Part shown: positions 35,284 to 46,089 of the stretch, piece by piece
How positions within the stretch are numbered: position 1 is the stretch's first letter
Layout: every line of letters starts with the position of its first letter
Assembly (NCBI GenBank): GCA_941918925.1
Contig: OW799237.1
Coordinates: 7,049,201-7,113,200 of the forward strand
DNA from: Phyto melanocephala
Taxonomy: Eukaryota > Arthropoda > Insecta > Diptera > Rhinophoridae
DNA length: 64,000 nt
Direction: 5' to 3'
Position numbers and translations under genes: made by a program
The notes under the pieces: generated by a model
Told to the model about the DNA's origin: nothing
Seen by the model: only the letters and a program-made list of their open reading frames with translations
The model's database searches: none

Positions 35284-36064
35284 GAACAAGTAAGAGCGCT
35301 ATATTCGGCCGTGCCGAATCTTATATACCCTTCACAACGTGTAGTCATGCAATAACAGTAGCTTGTGTATATAAAAAGATACATATATAAAAATATCCCA
35401 TTGTAAAATTATAAATTCACGTATGTATGTTAAAAAAAAAAAAAAAAAATAAATAAAAAAATTTAAAAAATTTAAAAAAAATATATAAAAAAAAAATTTA
35501 AAAAAAAATTATTATATATAATATATATAAAACAAAAAATAAAAAAAAAAATTTAAAAAAAAATAAAAATATAAATAATATATTAAATAAAAAAAAAAAA
35601 AATTAAAAAAAAATTTTTTTTTAAAAATTTAAAAAAAAATATTTTTGGCTCAGCTGGGATTTGATGCCACGTTTTCTCTAACCAGTATACATGTTTGTAT
35701 GTATGCATGTTGTTGTTGTAATGTTGTTTTTGTGAAAAAAAAGAGGTGGTCATGGGTTTTTGCTCATATTTCAGTTGTTTATGTACCGATGTTTCTGATT
35801 TTCAATACCGATCTACTCCCGAATATTTCTGATATTTTGATATCTTACCCGGGTCCGACCTATGTCGGGGGGCTTCAAAAAGTTGATTTCAACATACACA
35901 CGGACAGACGGTTAGACGGACAGACTGACAGAGCTTAATCGACTCCCCTATTCATAAGCTTTCAGAAAATATATACTTTATGGGGTCGGAAATGAAAATT
36001 GTAGAAATTTCACACGGAATGACAAACCTATGTATACCCTTTTTCACTGTGTGAAGGGTATAAA
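35284..36064 (+). mobile_element. TTCGGC-hairpin family, copy C (full length)
   Basis: Starts ACAAGTAAGAGCGCTAT and then the perfect hairpin ATTCGGC-CGT-GCCGAAT (35303-35319), followed by TTATATACCCTTCAC. A ~220-bp pure A/T tract (35417-35640) comes next, then a body with GAGGTGGTCATGG, CCGAATATTTCTGATATTTT and the ACGGACAGACGG run. It ends GTGTGAAGGGTATAAA, the inverse of the early TATACCCTTCAC. No convincing coding frame. Six related copies lie in this window on both strands. Confidence 0.75.
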
Positions 36065-36904
36065 AAAAAACTTAAATAAAAAATAAACAAGAACATGAGA
36101 ATTAAGGATTCGATAAATATGTAAATATGACCGTGTGGGAGGGTTTTTATGTTTCCAAATGACATACATATACAAAACATGATGACAATGTTTTGATATA
36201 GATACATACATACACACACATGCACAACAGTTCCATGGGAATGTGCACATGTAGTGGAAATCATTGTGCGAGTGCGTTTCATATGAAATGTTGATTGAAA
36301 AATAACAAGAGCACAAATTGTTATTGTTCATTCGTTTTAGTTCTGTATAGTTTTGTTTTTATTATTTATTTCAATATTAGATCAAGATACACATTTGTAC
36401 ATTTTTTTTATTGTATTTAATATTGTTTTATTTATTCATGCAGTCACTCAATCACTACATTGTTCATTCAATTTCTAATTTTCAGTAGGGTTTAAATGTC
36501 AAAATACGACTGTGTAAAAGTGTACATATGTAAAGATATTTGTGTACGTATTTCAACTTGGAACAATTAATATTCTTTTGAAATGTTAGCTAAATGTTTT
36601 TGACATGTATTGACGTTTCATACGTGACATTAGAAAAACAAATTTGCACACATTCTTGTTCGTAGATGAGAACGAGATAAGTTAGCGTGAAAGGTGTGGA
36701 ATTTGTTTAAAGATGAGAAATTCCTCATAAGCCATGTTTATAGAAAATTTATATGATCATTTTCAAGGTTGTTCGCATATGTAAATATGCCTAAATAAAA
36801 TGTAGTGGTAAATTAAGGGTTAATTGTGGCAAAATTTTCTAATTTTTAGAGAAATATTTTCTAAAAAATCGCATTCAACATTTTGTGTCAAATAGAGCGT
36901 ATTT
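36065..36904. other. No gene seen
   Basis: A/T-rich with CATACATA/ACACACA patches (36195-36225). Two overlapping minus frames at 36044-36331 are low-complexity. Confidence 0.5.
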
Positions 36905-37560
36905 ATAGAGGTGAATTTTTTAAGGCCATCAGATTGTGAATTCTACTGCCAAACGTTTCTTTTATTTATACCGGATTCCCCAGCATGAGCATCGGATTTA
37001 AATTTGCCATAATTTTGTGAATAGGGTTGCGTGGTGACTTTTTTTTTGACAGTTATCACATACGGATATACATAGAGAAATATTAAACAATCAAAGTTCA
37101 ATTATTGTAGTACTTTACAGCTTTGCTAAAATAGTACCGCAACTATGCACTAAATAAGTCAACAAGAAGAAAATTTTTAGAGAATTTAGTACCACATTTT
37201 TGCTGATGGATCAAAAGACCATTTGGTGTCCATTTTGTTTTGTTTGCAGGTCACTCAAAAATATAGCACCAGTTACTTTGGTAAAAAATTCTGAAACTTT
37301 ACATCGACATTGTGGTCAAGAAATAAATTTATCCAAAAGCACAATGCATTGATTTTTCGTAAAAGATCTGCAATTTCACATGAACAGGATTCAATTGGTA
37401 TAAAAAACAACCCAATAGATCATGCGCAGCGTCGTAGATTTGTTGATTGTGTGTTTCAGCATTATCAACTTTTTGTGGATTTAATTTTTTTTGATAAGGA
37501 AAATTTATGACTTTAATTCTGACAAATATTCAATGTTATTCGAAAAATAATTCTCCATCT
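36905..37560 (+). pseudogene. DD41D-type mariner, N-terminal and middle remnant
   Basis: TATAGAGGTGAATTTTTTAA at 36905 resembles the terminus of the 17-kb element. Coding traces start near 37255: VTLVKNSETLHRHCGQEINL, STMH (compare S-T-L-H-R-I-L), FHMNRIQLV, DHAQRRRFVDCVFQHYQ, then a degraded first Asp region, FFDKENL. This is the linker between the DNA-binding and catalytic domains, in the order expected. The second and third Asp are missing. Confidence 0.6.
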
Positions 37561-38295
37561 TCTCCACATACTTGTCGTTTGATTTGTCTGTGTTTCAAAA
37601 AAAAAATAAAAAATTAACACACAACCCCGTTTACAAAATGGTGGCAAATATAAATCCGACTCTCTAGATAAGACATAAATAAAAATCAAATGCCTTTCGT
37701 TGGCAATCAAATTACCTAACAATGGCTACACCGATTTAGCAAATTGCTTTTTTGAATGTTTGCCACAAGCCAAATAAGGTTTTTACGATGAAACAAAATA
37801 ACCACGTCTACTCTTTTTATATATTTATCTTAAATTGGAGAAAAGCTAAACTAATTTATCCTGTGAAAAAAATTTGCAGCAATATTTTCTACATGTGAAA
37901 TAAATTTTTGCTAAAATTTTGGAACAAAATTTCTGAGTTTTTTTATGTCACCTTATGTAAGTAAAAACTGCTTATTATTTTGACTTATTGAAGAACTCGT
38001 GTAGGGCTGCAGCATTCAAGTTCGTTGTTAAAGTTTATTTTATGGTTAGAGAACACTCGGCAAACAAATGAAGTTTTTTTGTAGTCCATTACCTTGAACC
38101 TTTGAGTTGGTTACATTTCGTATGGGAGCAGCCCCAAATGTCGACAAAAAAAATACCAAATAAGTATATGCTTTTGAAGGTCTGCATTGATACGCTCCCT
38201 TGGAAATTGACTGATTCGTTTTATTGTGCACACTTAAATACGATTTTATTAAACAAATTTGAAACGGAAATATATTAAGATTGATTTTATAATTA
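37561..38295. other. Spacer downstream of the P-protein gene; no gene identified
   Basis: A/T-rich. A 61-codon minus frame at 38231-38046 has normal-looking composition but no recognisable motif and no splice signals. It could be transposon debris. Confidence 0.45.
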
Positions 38296-38301
38296 TTTAT
38301 T
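38296..38301 (-). terminator. Candidate poly(A) signal AATAAA of the P-protein gene
   Basis: AATAAA on the minus strand about 58 bases past the TAG stop, the first perfect signal downstream. A further one lies near 38040. Such hexamers are frequent in A/T-rich DNA, so it is a candidate only. Confidence 0.45.
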
Positions 38302-38358
38302 ATACCGTTATTTGAACCAAAACTTAGTCTTACTTAACAAATTTAACCAACTTTCCAT

Positions 38359-40524
38359 CTAGTGCCACTCAAAGCCAACATGTACTACAAGCAAATAACA
38401 AGAGGCCATCATCACATTACCCAGCATGACAAAGAAGCCAATTTTGAGGTAACCAAAAAACGTCAAACTATAGCCGTGGCGGGAAGCTACACCAGCGCAA
38501 GCGATATTGGCGAAGGCACCCAAAATCGAACCGTTACCACCCAAGGTGCAACCCAAGGCCAGAGACCACACTAATGGCATAATGGGTAATTTTAAATGCT
38601 GATTAAGTGATAAGGTGCCAATTATGCGCATCATCATATCAGCCACCGGTACATTATCAATAAAAGTAGTTAAAATGGCCGAAATCCAAATGATACACAA
38701 AATGGCCACCATCAAACGATAGTGTTCATCAACATTGATTACAAAGTGTTCCAACACTACACCAATATTTTCCAAAAGGCCCAAACTTATTAGCACTTGC
38801 ATCAGTATGGAGAGTGTAACAAAGAACAACATGGTACACCAGTCTATGCGGGCCAAAATTCCTTCCAAGTTTTCATAGGCAGTCAGTGATAAAACTAGGA
38901 GAGCAGATAATATAGCAATCCAACCTTTGGAAACTTTAAACATATTGGGAATCCTGGACAGTATTGTGAACAGTAAAGTTATCAGCAAACCCATTAAACA
39001 AATAGCCATCAGAGAATTGTTTTTAATGGGATAATTTGCGCGTAAATTTTGCACTTTTTCCTGAAATCCGGTAGGTTTTTCGGGCATTTTACCCAAACGC
39101 TTTAGACGTTTACGTAGACTGACAATTCTGCGGTCCACAGTCTGACGCGCCAAACTATCATCCCACGTATAGTCGCCCATAATTAGTGAAGCCCGCCGCC
39201 AGGCTTTTATTAAACGTTTAAGTCGTCTCACTTGAAAAGGTTCAAAGTTGCGCATTTTATCGGAATCATGAAACTGTAGTCTCAACTGTATATACGACTG
39301 GGCCAGTGTAAGTAAGGTGGCTGGCAACATATGCATTATAAATTCTGTGAAAACTATATGTTGCTGGGGTAGAAAAGGTGAATTTGCTATTACATTATTG
39401 CTAATAGAACTTATGGGTGTTAAAGTAGAACCAACATTGATGGCTATAATCAGACAGCTTAAGACTGGAGTACAATTCAGGTGCATGATTTCACACAAGC
39501 GCAGGCAAATGGGAGCAATGAACAGCACTAGCAATATTTCATCAAACACATTGGACAGTAGACAAGTGGCCAGGAGTACACAATTTAACATGGGCCATAT
39601 ATGACCATTGGACAGCTCATAACTAACAGCAGCCAAATGATCCTGCAGACCGGTTTCCGACAACAGCTCTATGATTATGGATACTCCAAAAAACAGCATT
39701 ATTGTATCAATATTACCCCATTCATTAAAGATTATCTGCAGAGAAGGTCTAAGATGTACAGCAGCTAGTATACCCACCGCCAAGGTAGAGCAAATCACTC
39801 CCGCCACAGCACGATGCACCAGTTCAAACATTATGGCCATATAGATTAAAAACAACAATATCAAGCCCAATATTATGCCCCATTTCTGCGATACCATAGT
39901 AAATTCATAGGCCACTTGTAAGGGTATGGTCCTATTAACATTGCTAAAGAAATGCAACTGGTATTTTCCATTATATAAATCAATATCTTCTATTATCTTT
40001 TCTATCATTTCAATTTTGGGTTGCTGCCAAGTATGCTGCTCAGCTAGGTGTAAATGCAACACAGATTTGGTAGTTCTAACAGAGCTGCCATTTTCCAGTG
40101 CTTGTAAAACCACAGTTAGAAATGGACTGTCATAGTGATTCGACTTTAGTTCATCGAATCGAAAAGTATCCTTGACAAAAGGACCATATAATCTCAAACA
40201 TAAACTGGATTGTAGAGGCTCTTTGGCAACAACGTAGTGAAGACCCTCTTGACCGGCAGGCACTGACAGGGTTATGGGCTCGTATTCAATTTCATCATTG
40301 GCCATTAGGAAGTAGGTAAAGGTTAGCCAACATATGGTCATTATAAGCTTTTCTCCATAGCGCAATATTTTCCTTATGATTTTAAAATGTTTGTAACCAA
40401 AAATTTGTTGCTCGGGATTATCGCTTAAAGTGAAACTGTCTTCTGATGCTGTGCTCTCCATGCCGGCAGTTTGACGCAATTGTCGTGCACTATGCAAATT
40501 TAAAGATTCTGGATCATTTCTCGA
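38359..40524 (-). CDS. P-protein (OCA2/hoepel-like) transporter, exon 2
   Basis: Exon 2 follows the acceptor TTATTTCAG and runs open for 721 codons (stop excluded) to a TAG at 38361-38359. With exon 1 the model is 760 residues. It belongs to the P-protein branch of the ArsB/NhaD (IT) superfamily, multi-pass transporters of endosome/melanosome-type membranes; the transported ion in flies is not shown here. Features in the 760-residue numbering: an N-terminal cytoplasmic tail, TM1 about 99-115, then a ~140-residue lumenal loop with N-glycosylation sites NGS and NRT. TM segments follow from about 254, then a basic cytoplasmic loop at about 459-543. The second TM half carries IDWCTMLFFVTLSILM, FIDNVP (660-665) and LGGNGSILGAFANIACAG (700 on), and ends YLLVVHVGFEWH. 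The usual GDPPN motif of the first half reads SISNN. Drosophila has two paralogues (hoepel1, hoepel2); I cannot say which this is. Confidence 0.93.
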   Translation of the reverse strand, partial: SRNDPESLNLHSARQLRQTAGMESTASEDSFTLSDNPEQQIFGYKHFKIIRKILRYGEKLIMTICWLTFTYFLMANDEIEYEPITLSVPAGQEGLHYVVAKEPLQSSLCLRLYGPFVKDTFRFDELKSNHYDSPFLTVVLQALENGSSVRTTKSVLHLHLAEQHTWQQPKIEMIEKIIEDIDLYNGKYQLHFFSNVNRTIPLQVAYEFTMVSQKWGIILGLILLFLIYMAIMFELVHRAVAGVICSTLAVGILAAVHLRPSLQIIFNEWGNIDTIMLFFGVSIIIELLSETGLQDHLAAVSYELSNGHIWPMLNCVLLATCLLSNVFDEILLVLFIAPICLRLCEIMHLNCTPVLSCLIIAINVGSTLTPISSISNNVIANSPFLPQQHIVFTEFIMHMLPATLLTLAQSYIQLRLQFHDSDKMRNFEPFQVRRLKRLIKAWRRASLIMGDYTWDDSLARQTVDRRIVSLRKRLKRLGKMPEKPTGFQEKVQNLRANYPIKNNSLMAICLMGLLITLLFTILSRIPNMFKVSKGWIAILSALLVLSLTAYENLEGILARIDWCTMLFFVTLSILMQVLISLGLLENIGVVLEHFVINVDEHYRLMVAILCIIWISAILTTFIDNVPVADMMMRIIGTLSLNQHLKLPIMPLVWSLALGCTLGGNGSILGAFANIACAGVASRHGYSLTFFGYLKIGFFVMLGNVMMASCYLLVVHVGFEWH

Positions 40525-40688
40525 CTGAAATAATAAAATTTTGTTTTTTTTAAAATAACAGTTCTATGGCTATTCCGAGCAATTTCATTCCACTCGGAAT
40601 ACAAAACATGCACGAGACATGTGTGTTGTATATGCCATAACATCAATTGCAAAGTTTTAAATTTAACCGTTGATTGATTTGAACCCAC
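40525..40688 (-). other. Intron of the P-protein gene (164 bases)
   Basis: Donor AG|GTGGGT (GT at 40688-40687) and acceptor TTTCAG (AG at 40526-40525) with a T-rich tract before it. The intron is phase 0 and contains in-frame stops if read through, so splicing is required to join the two open frames. Confidence 0.8.
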
Positions 40689-40805
40689 CTCTAGAAGTAT
40701 ATTATCTTCAACTTTTTGATTTTCATTTAAATTTTGTTTATTTTTCACATCAGCTTGACTTAAAGAAAACTCTATTTTTATATCTTCAGAGCTGCTTCTT
40801 GCCAT
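40689..40805 (-). CDS. P-protein (OCA2/hoepel-like) transporter, exon 1
   Basis: ATG at 40805-40803 (context TTTGATGG) opens 39 codons, starting MARSSSEDIKIEF and ending NILLE, up to the donor. Phase 0 agrees with exon 2, which continues SRNDPESLNLHSARQ. The segment is acidic and polar, fitting the cytoplasmic N-terminal tail of P proteins, which is poorly conserved. I chose this ATG because it is the only one in frame upstream of the donor and a stop precedes it shortly. An upstream non-coding exon is possible: TATTGCAG lies about 30 bases before the ATG. The frame reading on into the intron is not coding. Confidence 0.8.
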
Positions 40806-41049
40806 CAAATATTTCTGTTATAAATATTCTGCAATATTTGAAGAACTTTAGTGAATTGAAAATTTGCTAAATATTTATTATTTACATGTGTAACTAAATT
40901 TTTTGTGCTGAATAATTTTTTATATTTTAATTTTCTTCCATTTATGCTGACTTTCTTGTTTGTGTTTTTTAAAACAACAGAGAATGTCAGGGGTCGGATT
41001 ATAGCATAAATAAGGTGTCTCAGCACGAATATACTTTTTAGATTTAATG
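40806..41049. other. 5' flank of the P-protein gene
   Basis: About 245 A/T-rich bases between the start codon and a mariner relic; any core promoter must be here or beyond the relic. A possible 3' splice site (TTGCAG) precedes the ATG. No clear TATA/Inr pair could be chosen. Confidence 0.4.
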
Positions 41050-42070
41050 TAATTTTTTTTTGGTGCAAGTATCAACTGTGAAATTTGTCAGCGGTCACAT
41101 ATGCTTATTCCGATTCTCAAAAATTATTTACCTTATGAAAGTACAACGCGTTGTAATTGTAAAAACTTATTACAAAAATTTGAAAAATCGAGGCGGTACA
41201 CGTATTGTGTCAACTATTCGAAGTATGGTCAACAACTTTGCGGAAACTGTGTCGGTTATGAACATTAAGACCGCTGTGGGTCAACGTACTGAATGTTTCT
41301 TGAAAACGATGCTATTGTAAGCGTGAGTGTCGCTAGTAACCCGAAGACATCAATTCGTTAGTTCTCATGAACTTGAAATTTCACAGAGCACTTATCAGCA
41401 AACTTTGACAAGAGATCTCCACCTAAATGCCTACAAAATTCAGCTGGCTAAGAAGCTCAAACCTGCAGACCATGGAATGCACCAGTAATTCGTTCAATGT
41501 CGATGTCAATTCTTCTCAAAAGTCATATTCACTGATAAAGCGCATTTCGATCTTAATAGCTTTGTGAATGAACAAAATCATCCAATTTAGGGCTCTGAAA
41601 ATTCTCATACAATCAATGGGAAACTAAAATACCCACAACGAGCAACTGTCTGATGCGGATTTTGGGCAGTCCTTCATTACAGAAATATGATTTTGGAACT
41701 CTTGTCACCTCAACTGGGTGGCATTAATCTGGATAAAAAATGGTTGCAGCAAGATGGCGCCACCTGCTACATTGCAATTAATTTATGGCGGCAACGATTT
41801 CCAGCACATATTAATTTCAGAAATGCTGATACTAATTGATCATCAAGATGATGCGGTTAAAATCCAAGTGATTTTTTTCTTTTGAGGTTTTGTCAAATAG
41901 CGGGTTTTTATACGAATAAACTGGAAACAATTTCTGAGATTAAATCAAAAATCCACCCCGTCATAGGTGAGATGTAGCCACATTTCTTTTAAAAATGTCA
42001 AGAAAAATTATGTCCATCGTGGCATCGTGGTCTTTTCGATACTTAATCGAAACAATCTGATAAATAAAGG
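41050..42070 (+). pseudogene. DD41D-type mariner, nearly full-length dead copy
   Basis: Order of traces on the plus strand: VQRVVIVKTYYKN and GGTRIVSTIRSMVNNFAET (helix-turn-helix part), LHLNAYKIQLAKKLKPADH (linker), KVIFTDKAHFDLNSFVNEQN (first Asp, with D-K-A instead of D-E-A), KKWLQQDGATCYIA (second Asp), NPSDFFLL (third Asp region) and a short C-terminus. Numerous stops and shifts make it a pseudogene. It lies head to head with the P-protein gene, about 250 bases upstream of its start codon. Confidence 0.75.
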
Positions 42071-42139
42071 CGTTTCAAGAAACACTTGTTTTTGTTCTCT
42101 GTACACATGAGATGATGAGATGATGAAAAGATGTATATT

Positions 42140-42545
42140 TGTTTGCCATTCCGTTTGAAATTTTTACAATATTGGACTTTATTATTATATATTCCGTTCC
42201 GTGATTGCGGAAAAGATTTTTTATGCAGAGGAAAAATTTACGGCATTGTTCCTATGTATCGCTTAAGAGTGTTTTTACTTTCCAAAGTGTTAATATATCT
42301 CTCAAATGTTTATTTTTGCCAACAGCAGATGACACAACAATTATTAAAAACAGTGATTTTAAGTTTTCTTTACGAAAAGCTTATACCGCAGAAATGAATT
42401 ATTGCAATTTCTATATTGATCGATATTTATTTCCGTTAAATGTTCCTTTCCATGCGAAACTAATAATGCCATCCATTTATTTTAGATCCTATAAAGTGTA
42501 TATATTCTTAATTGTTGTAGATAAAGAAATTGATTTAGCTTAGCC
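42140..42545 (+). repeat. Dispersed ~400-bp repeat, copy 1 of 2
   Basis: Aligns with the minus strand of 54450-53990: ACTTTCCAAAGTGTTAATAT, TTATTAAAAACAGTGA, ATCGATATTTATTT and more. Both copies have an open frame with matching residues (FTFQSVNI, FLPTA, IIKNSDFK, YIDRYLF). Whether it once coded a protein is unclear. Confidence 0.65.
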
Positions 42546-42552
42546 TTTTTAT

Positions 42553-42962
42553 CCATGTGTATGTTTAAATCGATTTTTTGAAGCCCCTAGGTATATTTCA
42601 GACTTTTATAAGATATCAGTTTATCAGACAAATTTTGAGAGTTTCGAGAATTTCGCTATTGGAAATCTGTAGTGTGGATATACTACGAGCTTAGATACAA
42701 GCGAAAGAACACAACAGCTTTTGTTTTTTACCCAAACAGTATAATTTTTCCGCTTAAATGAAACTTGAAAAATTGGCAAAATTTTAGTTCAATGGGTCAA
42801 TTCTCTACAAAGACATAGGCGAAAGCATTTTGGAAAAAAATTTCCATTAAAATTATCGATTTCATATATAAGTTTTGGTCACACTTGCATCTTATAATTG
42901 CAAGTTATGTGTGAAGGGTATATTAGGTTCGGCACAGCCGAATGTAGAGCTCATATTTGTTT
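42553..42962 (-). mobile_element. TTCGGC-hairpin family, copy D
   Basis: Minus-strand copy with the 5' part (ACATTCGGC-TGT-GCCGAAC hairpin, TATACCCTTCACAC) near 42955-42905. The body runs to the GGGGCTTCAAAAAATCGATT region, then is cut at the position of the GGACAGACGG run. The long A/T tract seen in copies C and E is absent. Confidence 0.65.
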
Positions 42963-43080
42963 TTATTTTGAATTGGAAAAGTATATTCTTACTGACACAC
43001 CCTTTATAATTTAAAATTGTTTCCAACACTGCGAAATATGTTTACAGTAATACAAACATTGTCATTACAACGCCATTAAA

Positions 43081-43773
43081 AACAAGAAGCAGTGCTATAT
43101 TCGGCCGTGCCGAATCTTATATACCTTCACAACGTGTTGTCATCATTTATCCCATATGAAATACGTACATAATTTTAAAAAACATACATATATAAAAACA
43201 TCCCATTGTAAAATTATAAATTTACATATGTATGTTAAAAAAAAAATAAAAAAAAATTAAAAAAAAATTTAAAAATAAATTTAAAAATAAATTTAAAAAA
43301 AAAAAAATTTTTAAAAAGATTAAAAACAAATAATAAAAATATAAATAATATACAAAATAAAAAAAAAAATTTTTGGCTCAACTGGGATTCGATACCACGT
43401 TTACTCTACCAGTATATATGTATGTTGTTGTTGTAATAATGAAAAAAAGAACGAGGTGGTCGTGGTTTTTTGCTCATATCTCAGAAAGTTAAAGGGCGAT
43501 TGTGCTGAATTTCAATAGCGATTCATTCCCGAATATTTCCAAGAGATTGATACCATACACAGATCTGTGGAACATATAGTTGCTTCTAAAAGTTGATTTC
43601 AACCAACACACGGACAGACGAACAGACGGTCAGGGCTTAATCGACTCCTCTATTCATAAGCTTTCAGAAAATATATACTTTATGGGGTCGAAAATGAAAA
43701 TTGTAGAAATTACAAACGGAATGACAAAGCTATATACATATACCCTTGTGCACCACAGGTGAAGGGTATAAAA
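43081..43773 (+). mobile_element. TTCGGC-hairpin family, copy E (full length)
   Basis: Hairpin ATTCGGC-CGT-GCCGAAT at 43099-43115, A/T tract at 43228-43372, body and GGACAGACG run as in copy C, and an end reading GTGAAGGGTATAAA. It lies 120 bases from copy D in the opposite orientation. Confidence 0.75.
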
Positions 43774-44640
43774 AGTAAAAATAAAATAGAATGATGGATA
43801 AAGTACAATTTCACCTTATAGATTATTATACATAAAAATATCTAGATCCCTCTACACATTGCCTGCCTTTGATGTTTGTGTTTATTTAGTTTATGTTAAG
43901 ACAGAAATTTGTGCCTCCCATCTACAACCACTCTGAATTGATTAGTTTGCCTGCGTATAATTTTTGTTTGAAAAAATTTATGTTTAAATTTAAAAATGTT
44001 TAAATTCGAATAAATTGTATTGTCAAAAGTCACTTATCTTTATGCAAACATATGTATATGTATGTAAGTATGTGTACATATTTGTCATACTGTTTGTTAG
44101 TTTTTTTTTCCACCGCAAGTTATTTGGAAAAGATAAACAAAAACAAAATAATACATTTTTTTCTGTTGTGTAAATATTATTGTCAACAAAAATTAAAACA
44201 AATTGTTATAAGTTTTTAAGCATTAACAAAACTTATTTAAAAAAAAAATTACAAAAAAATAAGTGAATAAAATTTCCATTAATTAAAAGTGTTTGTTTTT
44301 AGTTTTTGAAGATCTGTCGTGTGAGATGTTTTTAAATGTTAATTTCTTGTATATTAGAGGGTACCTACCTACCACCTACAATGAGAAAAAACAAAAAAAA
44401 AAAGGTGGTCGTATATTTTTATAGTAAAGTATTTTTAAAAACTTTTTGCTGCAGAATCTATGGTCAAAATTGTTAGGCCATTTTTGCATATGTATTTCAT
44501 ATGGAGTTTTTAGAAATTAAAAAAATTGTGCTGCAGAAAAATTTTTTTCGAAACGAAATTTTTGTTCAAAACAAATGGGTGAATTCGTTTTTATTGTCTT
44601 ATTTCTCTCTTTCGTTTTTTTTTTTTGTAAAATATCTAAT
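43774..44640. other. No gene seen
   Basis: A/T-rich; a CATATGTATATGTATGTAAG-type patch near 44050. No exon recognised. Confidence 0.5.
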
Positions 44641-44644
44641 TACA

Positions 44645-44790
44645 CTCCTGATCTTAAGGTAGCTTACCAGTCTGCTAGTCTGTCAATATGGAAGTTGGGG
44701 GTTTGTCTTTCACCTAAGACTCTAGTTTATTACACTACCACGTGCAAATGGTCTTCGTTACTCAGCTCGCTTAATTAAATTTAATTTAAG
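44645..44790 (+). mobile_element. Possible degraded tRNA-derived SINE
   Basis: GTAGCTTACCAGTCTGCTAG and TTGGGGGTTTGTCTTTC occupy the A- and B-box positions and are followed by AGACTCTAG. This parallels the SINE at 8334 (GTGCTGGTCTGCTTGTCTGG, GCGGGTTCGAGTCC, AGACTCTGG). Weak. Confidence 0.35.
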
Positions 44791-44839
44791 TAAATATTAA
44801 CATTTTAATGTAAAGCTATTACGCTGTGCCTGCCATTAT

Positions 44840-44965
44840 CTAATTTCATTAAATTGTAACATAAATAGAAGATTCAAATCAAATCTAATATAAGTACACC
44901 GATATAGAGTGCTGGCGATGAAATCGTTGTAGGTTTCGAAAACAAAATACATTCCACGTGAATAA
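44840..44965 (+). repeat. ADDEI repeat, copy 1 (degraded)
   Basis: Shares TTTCATT(A/G)AATTGT, CATAAA, GTGCTG(G/A)(C/T)GATGAAATCGT and TTCGAAAA with the copies at 46.1 and 51.2 kb. The frame is broken here. Confidence 0.5.
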
Positions 44966-45232
44966 TATCAGATTTAATTCCCAGTATAATGAAAGAAAAA
45001 GAAAAAAAGTAATTAAAACGCCATTAGCATTAGCACAGTTGTTGTGAGAAAGCATTATAAACCCTTCAATAAGTGGATTACTTATTTTTATTATCTGTTT
45101 AATATGTTTTAATAATGTATGCGTGATTGTGTTGATTCTTCTTTAATATCAGCTGCTGTAGGTATTATGTTTATTTGCTTATAATTAAATATTAAAATTA
45201 ATTAAAATTTATGACACCTGTTAGCGTACATA

Positions 45233-45264
<32 letters not shown>

Positions 45265-45793
45265 CATAATGTATACACAAGCAGGCATACACTTAGTTAT
45301 GATGTTCATAGCACTGTGAGTTACAGAAAATAACGGGAAATTCAATTAGTTAAAAGCGTATGTAGGCATGTAACTCGCTAATAGACGTATATCCTTATTA
45401 ATATGTCTGCATGTCAGCACAATTATTAGTGCTTTATCTTGTACATAAATTAATATGGGAGAATTTACATTCTGTTGTTGGTGTTGCTGTTGAGTCAACA
45501 TAATTTTTTATATTAAATAAATTTTTTTATTTTGAAAAATTCATAAAAAATAAAAAGCAATAAACAATAACCAGTTGTAGTACGTTGTCTGAAAGCTGCG
45601 TATATTAAAAAGAAAATAAATTTTAATGCTTGAAAATCCATGCAAAAATTCGATTTTTCTTCTCGTTTAAGTGAAAGTAAAAAAAAATTTTTTTGTAAAG
45701 TAATCAAATTTAATTTAAAAAAATTTTTAAAAAATAGAAAGCATCAAATAATTACCAGTTTTATCATTTTATTACATATTATTCTTAAATAAA
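44966..45793. other. No gene seen; contains a short (GT)n run at 45233-45252
   Basis: A/T-rich, with a GT dinucleotide run followed by ATGTATGTATG. The minus frame at 45707-45513 is not supported as coding. Confidence 0.5.
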
Positions 45794-46086
45794 TCCTACT
45801 AATATAATTAATCTGAATGTTTGTATGTTTGGATATTTGTTACTTAATCAAGCAAAAATGGCGGAACGGAACAAAATGAACATAGATATGCACATAGATA
45901 GATAACAACCTAGATTAACACATAGGCTACTTTTTATCACGATAACCAGGCGAAGTCGTTGGCAAACTCATCATCACAAATTCTAAACGGGTTGTTTGTG
46001 TTGTAAATATTTTTATTTTTGTTGTTAGTACGAAGTCTACCTTTTATTCCGATTACTACGCAGACAAAGTCGCGGGCACAAGCTAG
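45794..46086 (+). mobile_element. Short non-autonomous Helitron (second family)
   Basis: Starts TCCTACTAATATAATTAATC after an A, with GTTTGTATGTTTGGATATTT soon after. It ends GTCGCGGGCACAAGCTAG before a T. Start, the GTTTGTATGTTTGGAT block, an ACACATAGGCTAC segment and the 3' end are the pattern of the widespread insect Helitrons with TCCTACTAATATTATAAATG starts. 293 bp, non-coding. Confidence 0.75.
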
Positions 46087-46089
46087 TAA

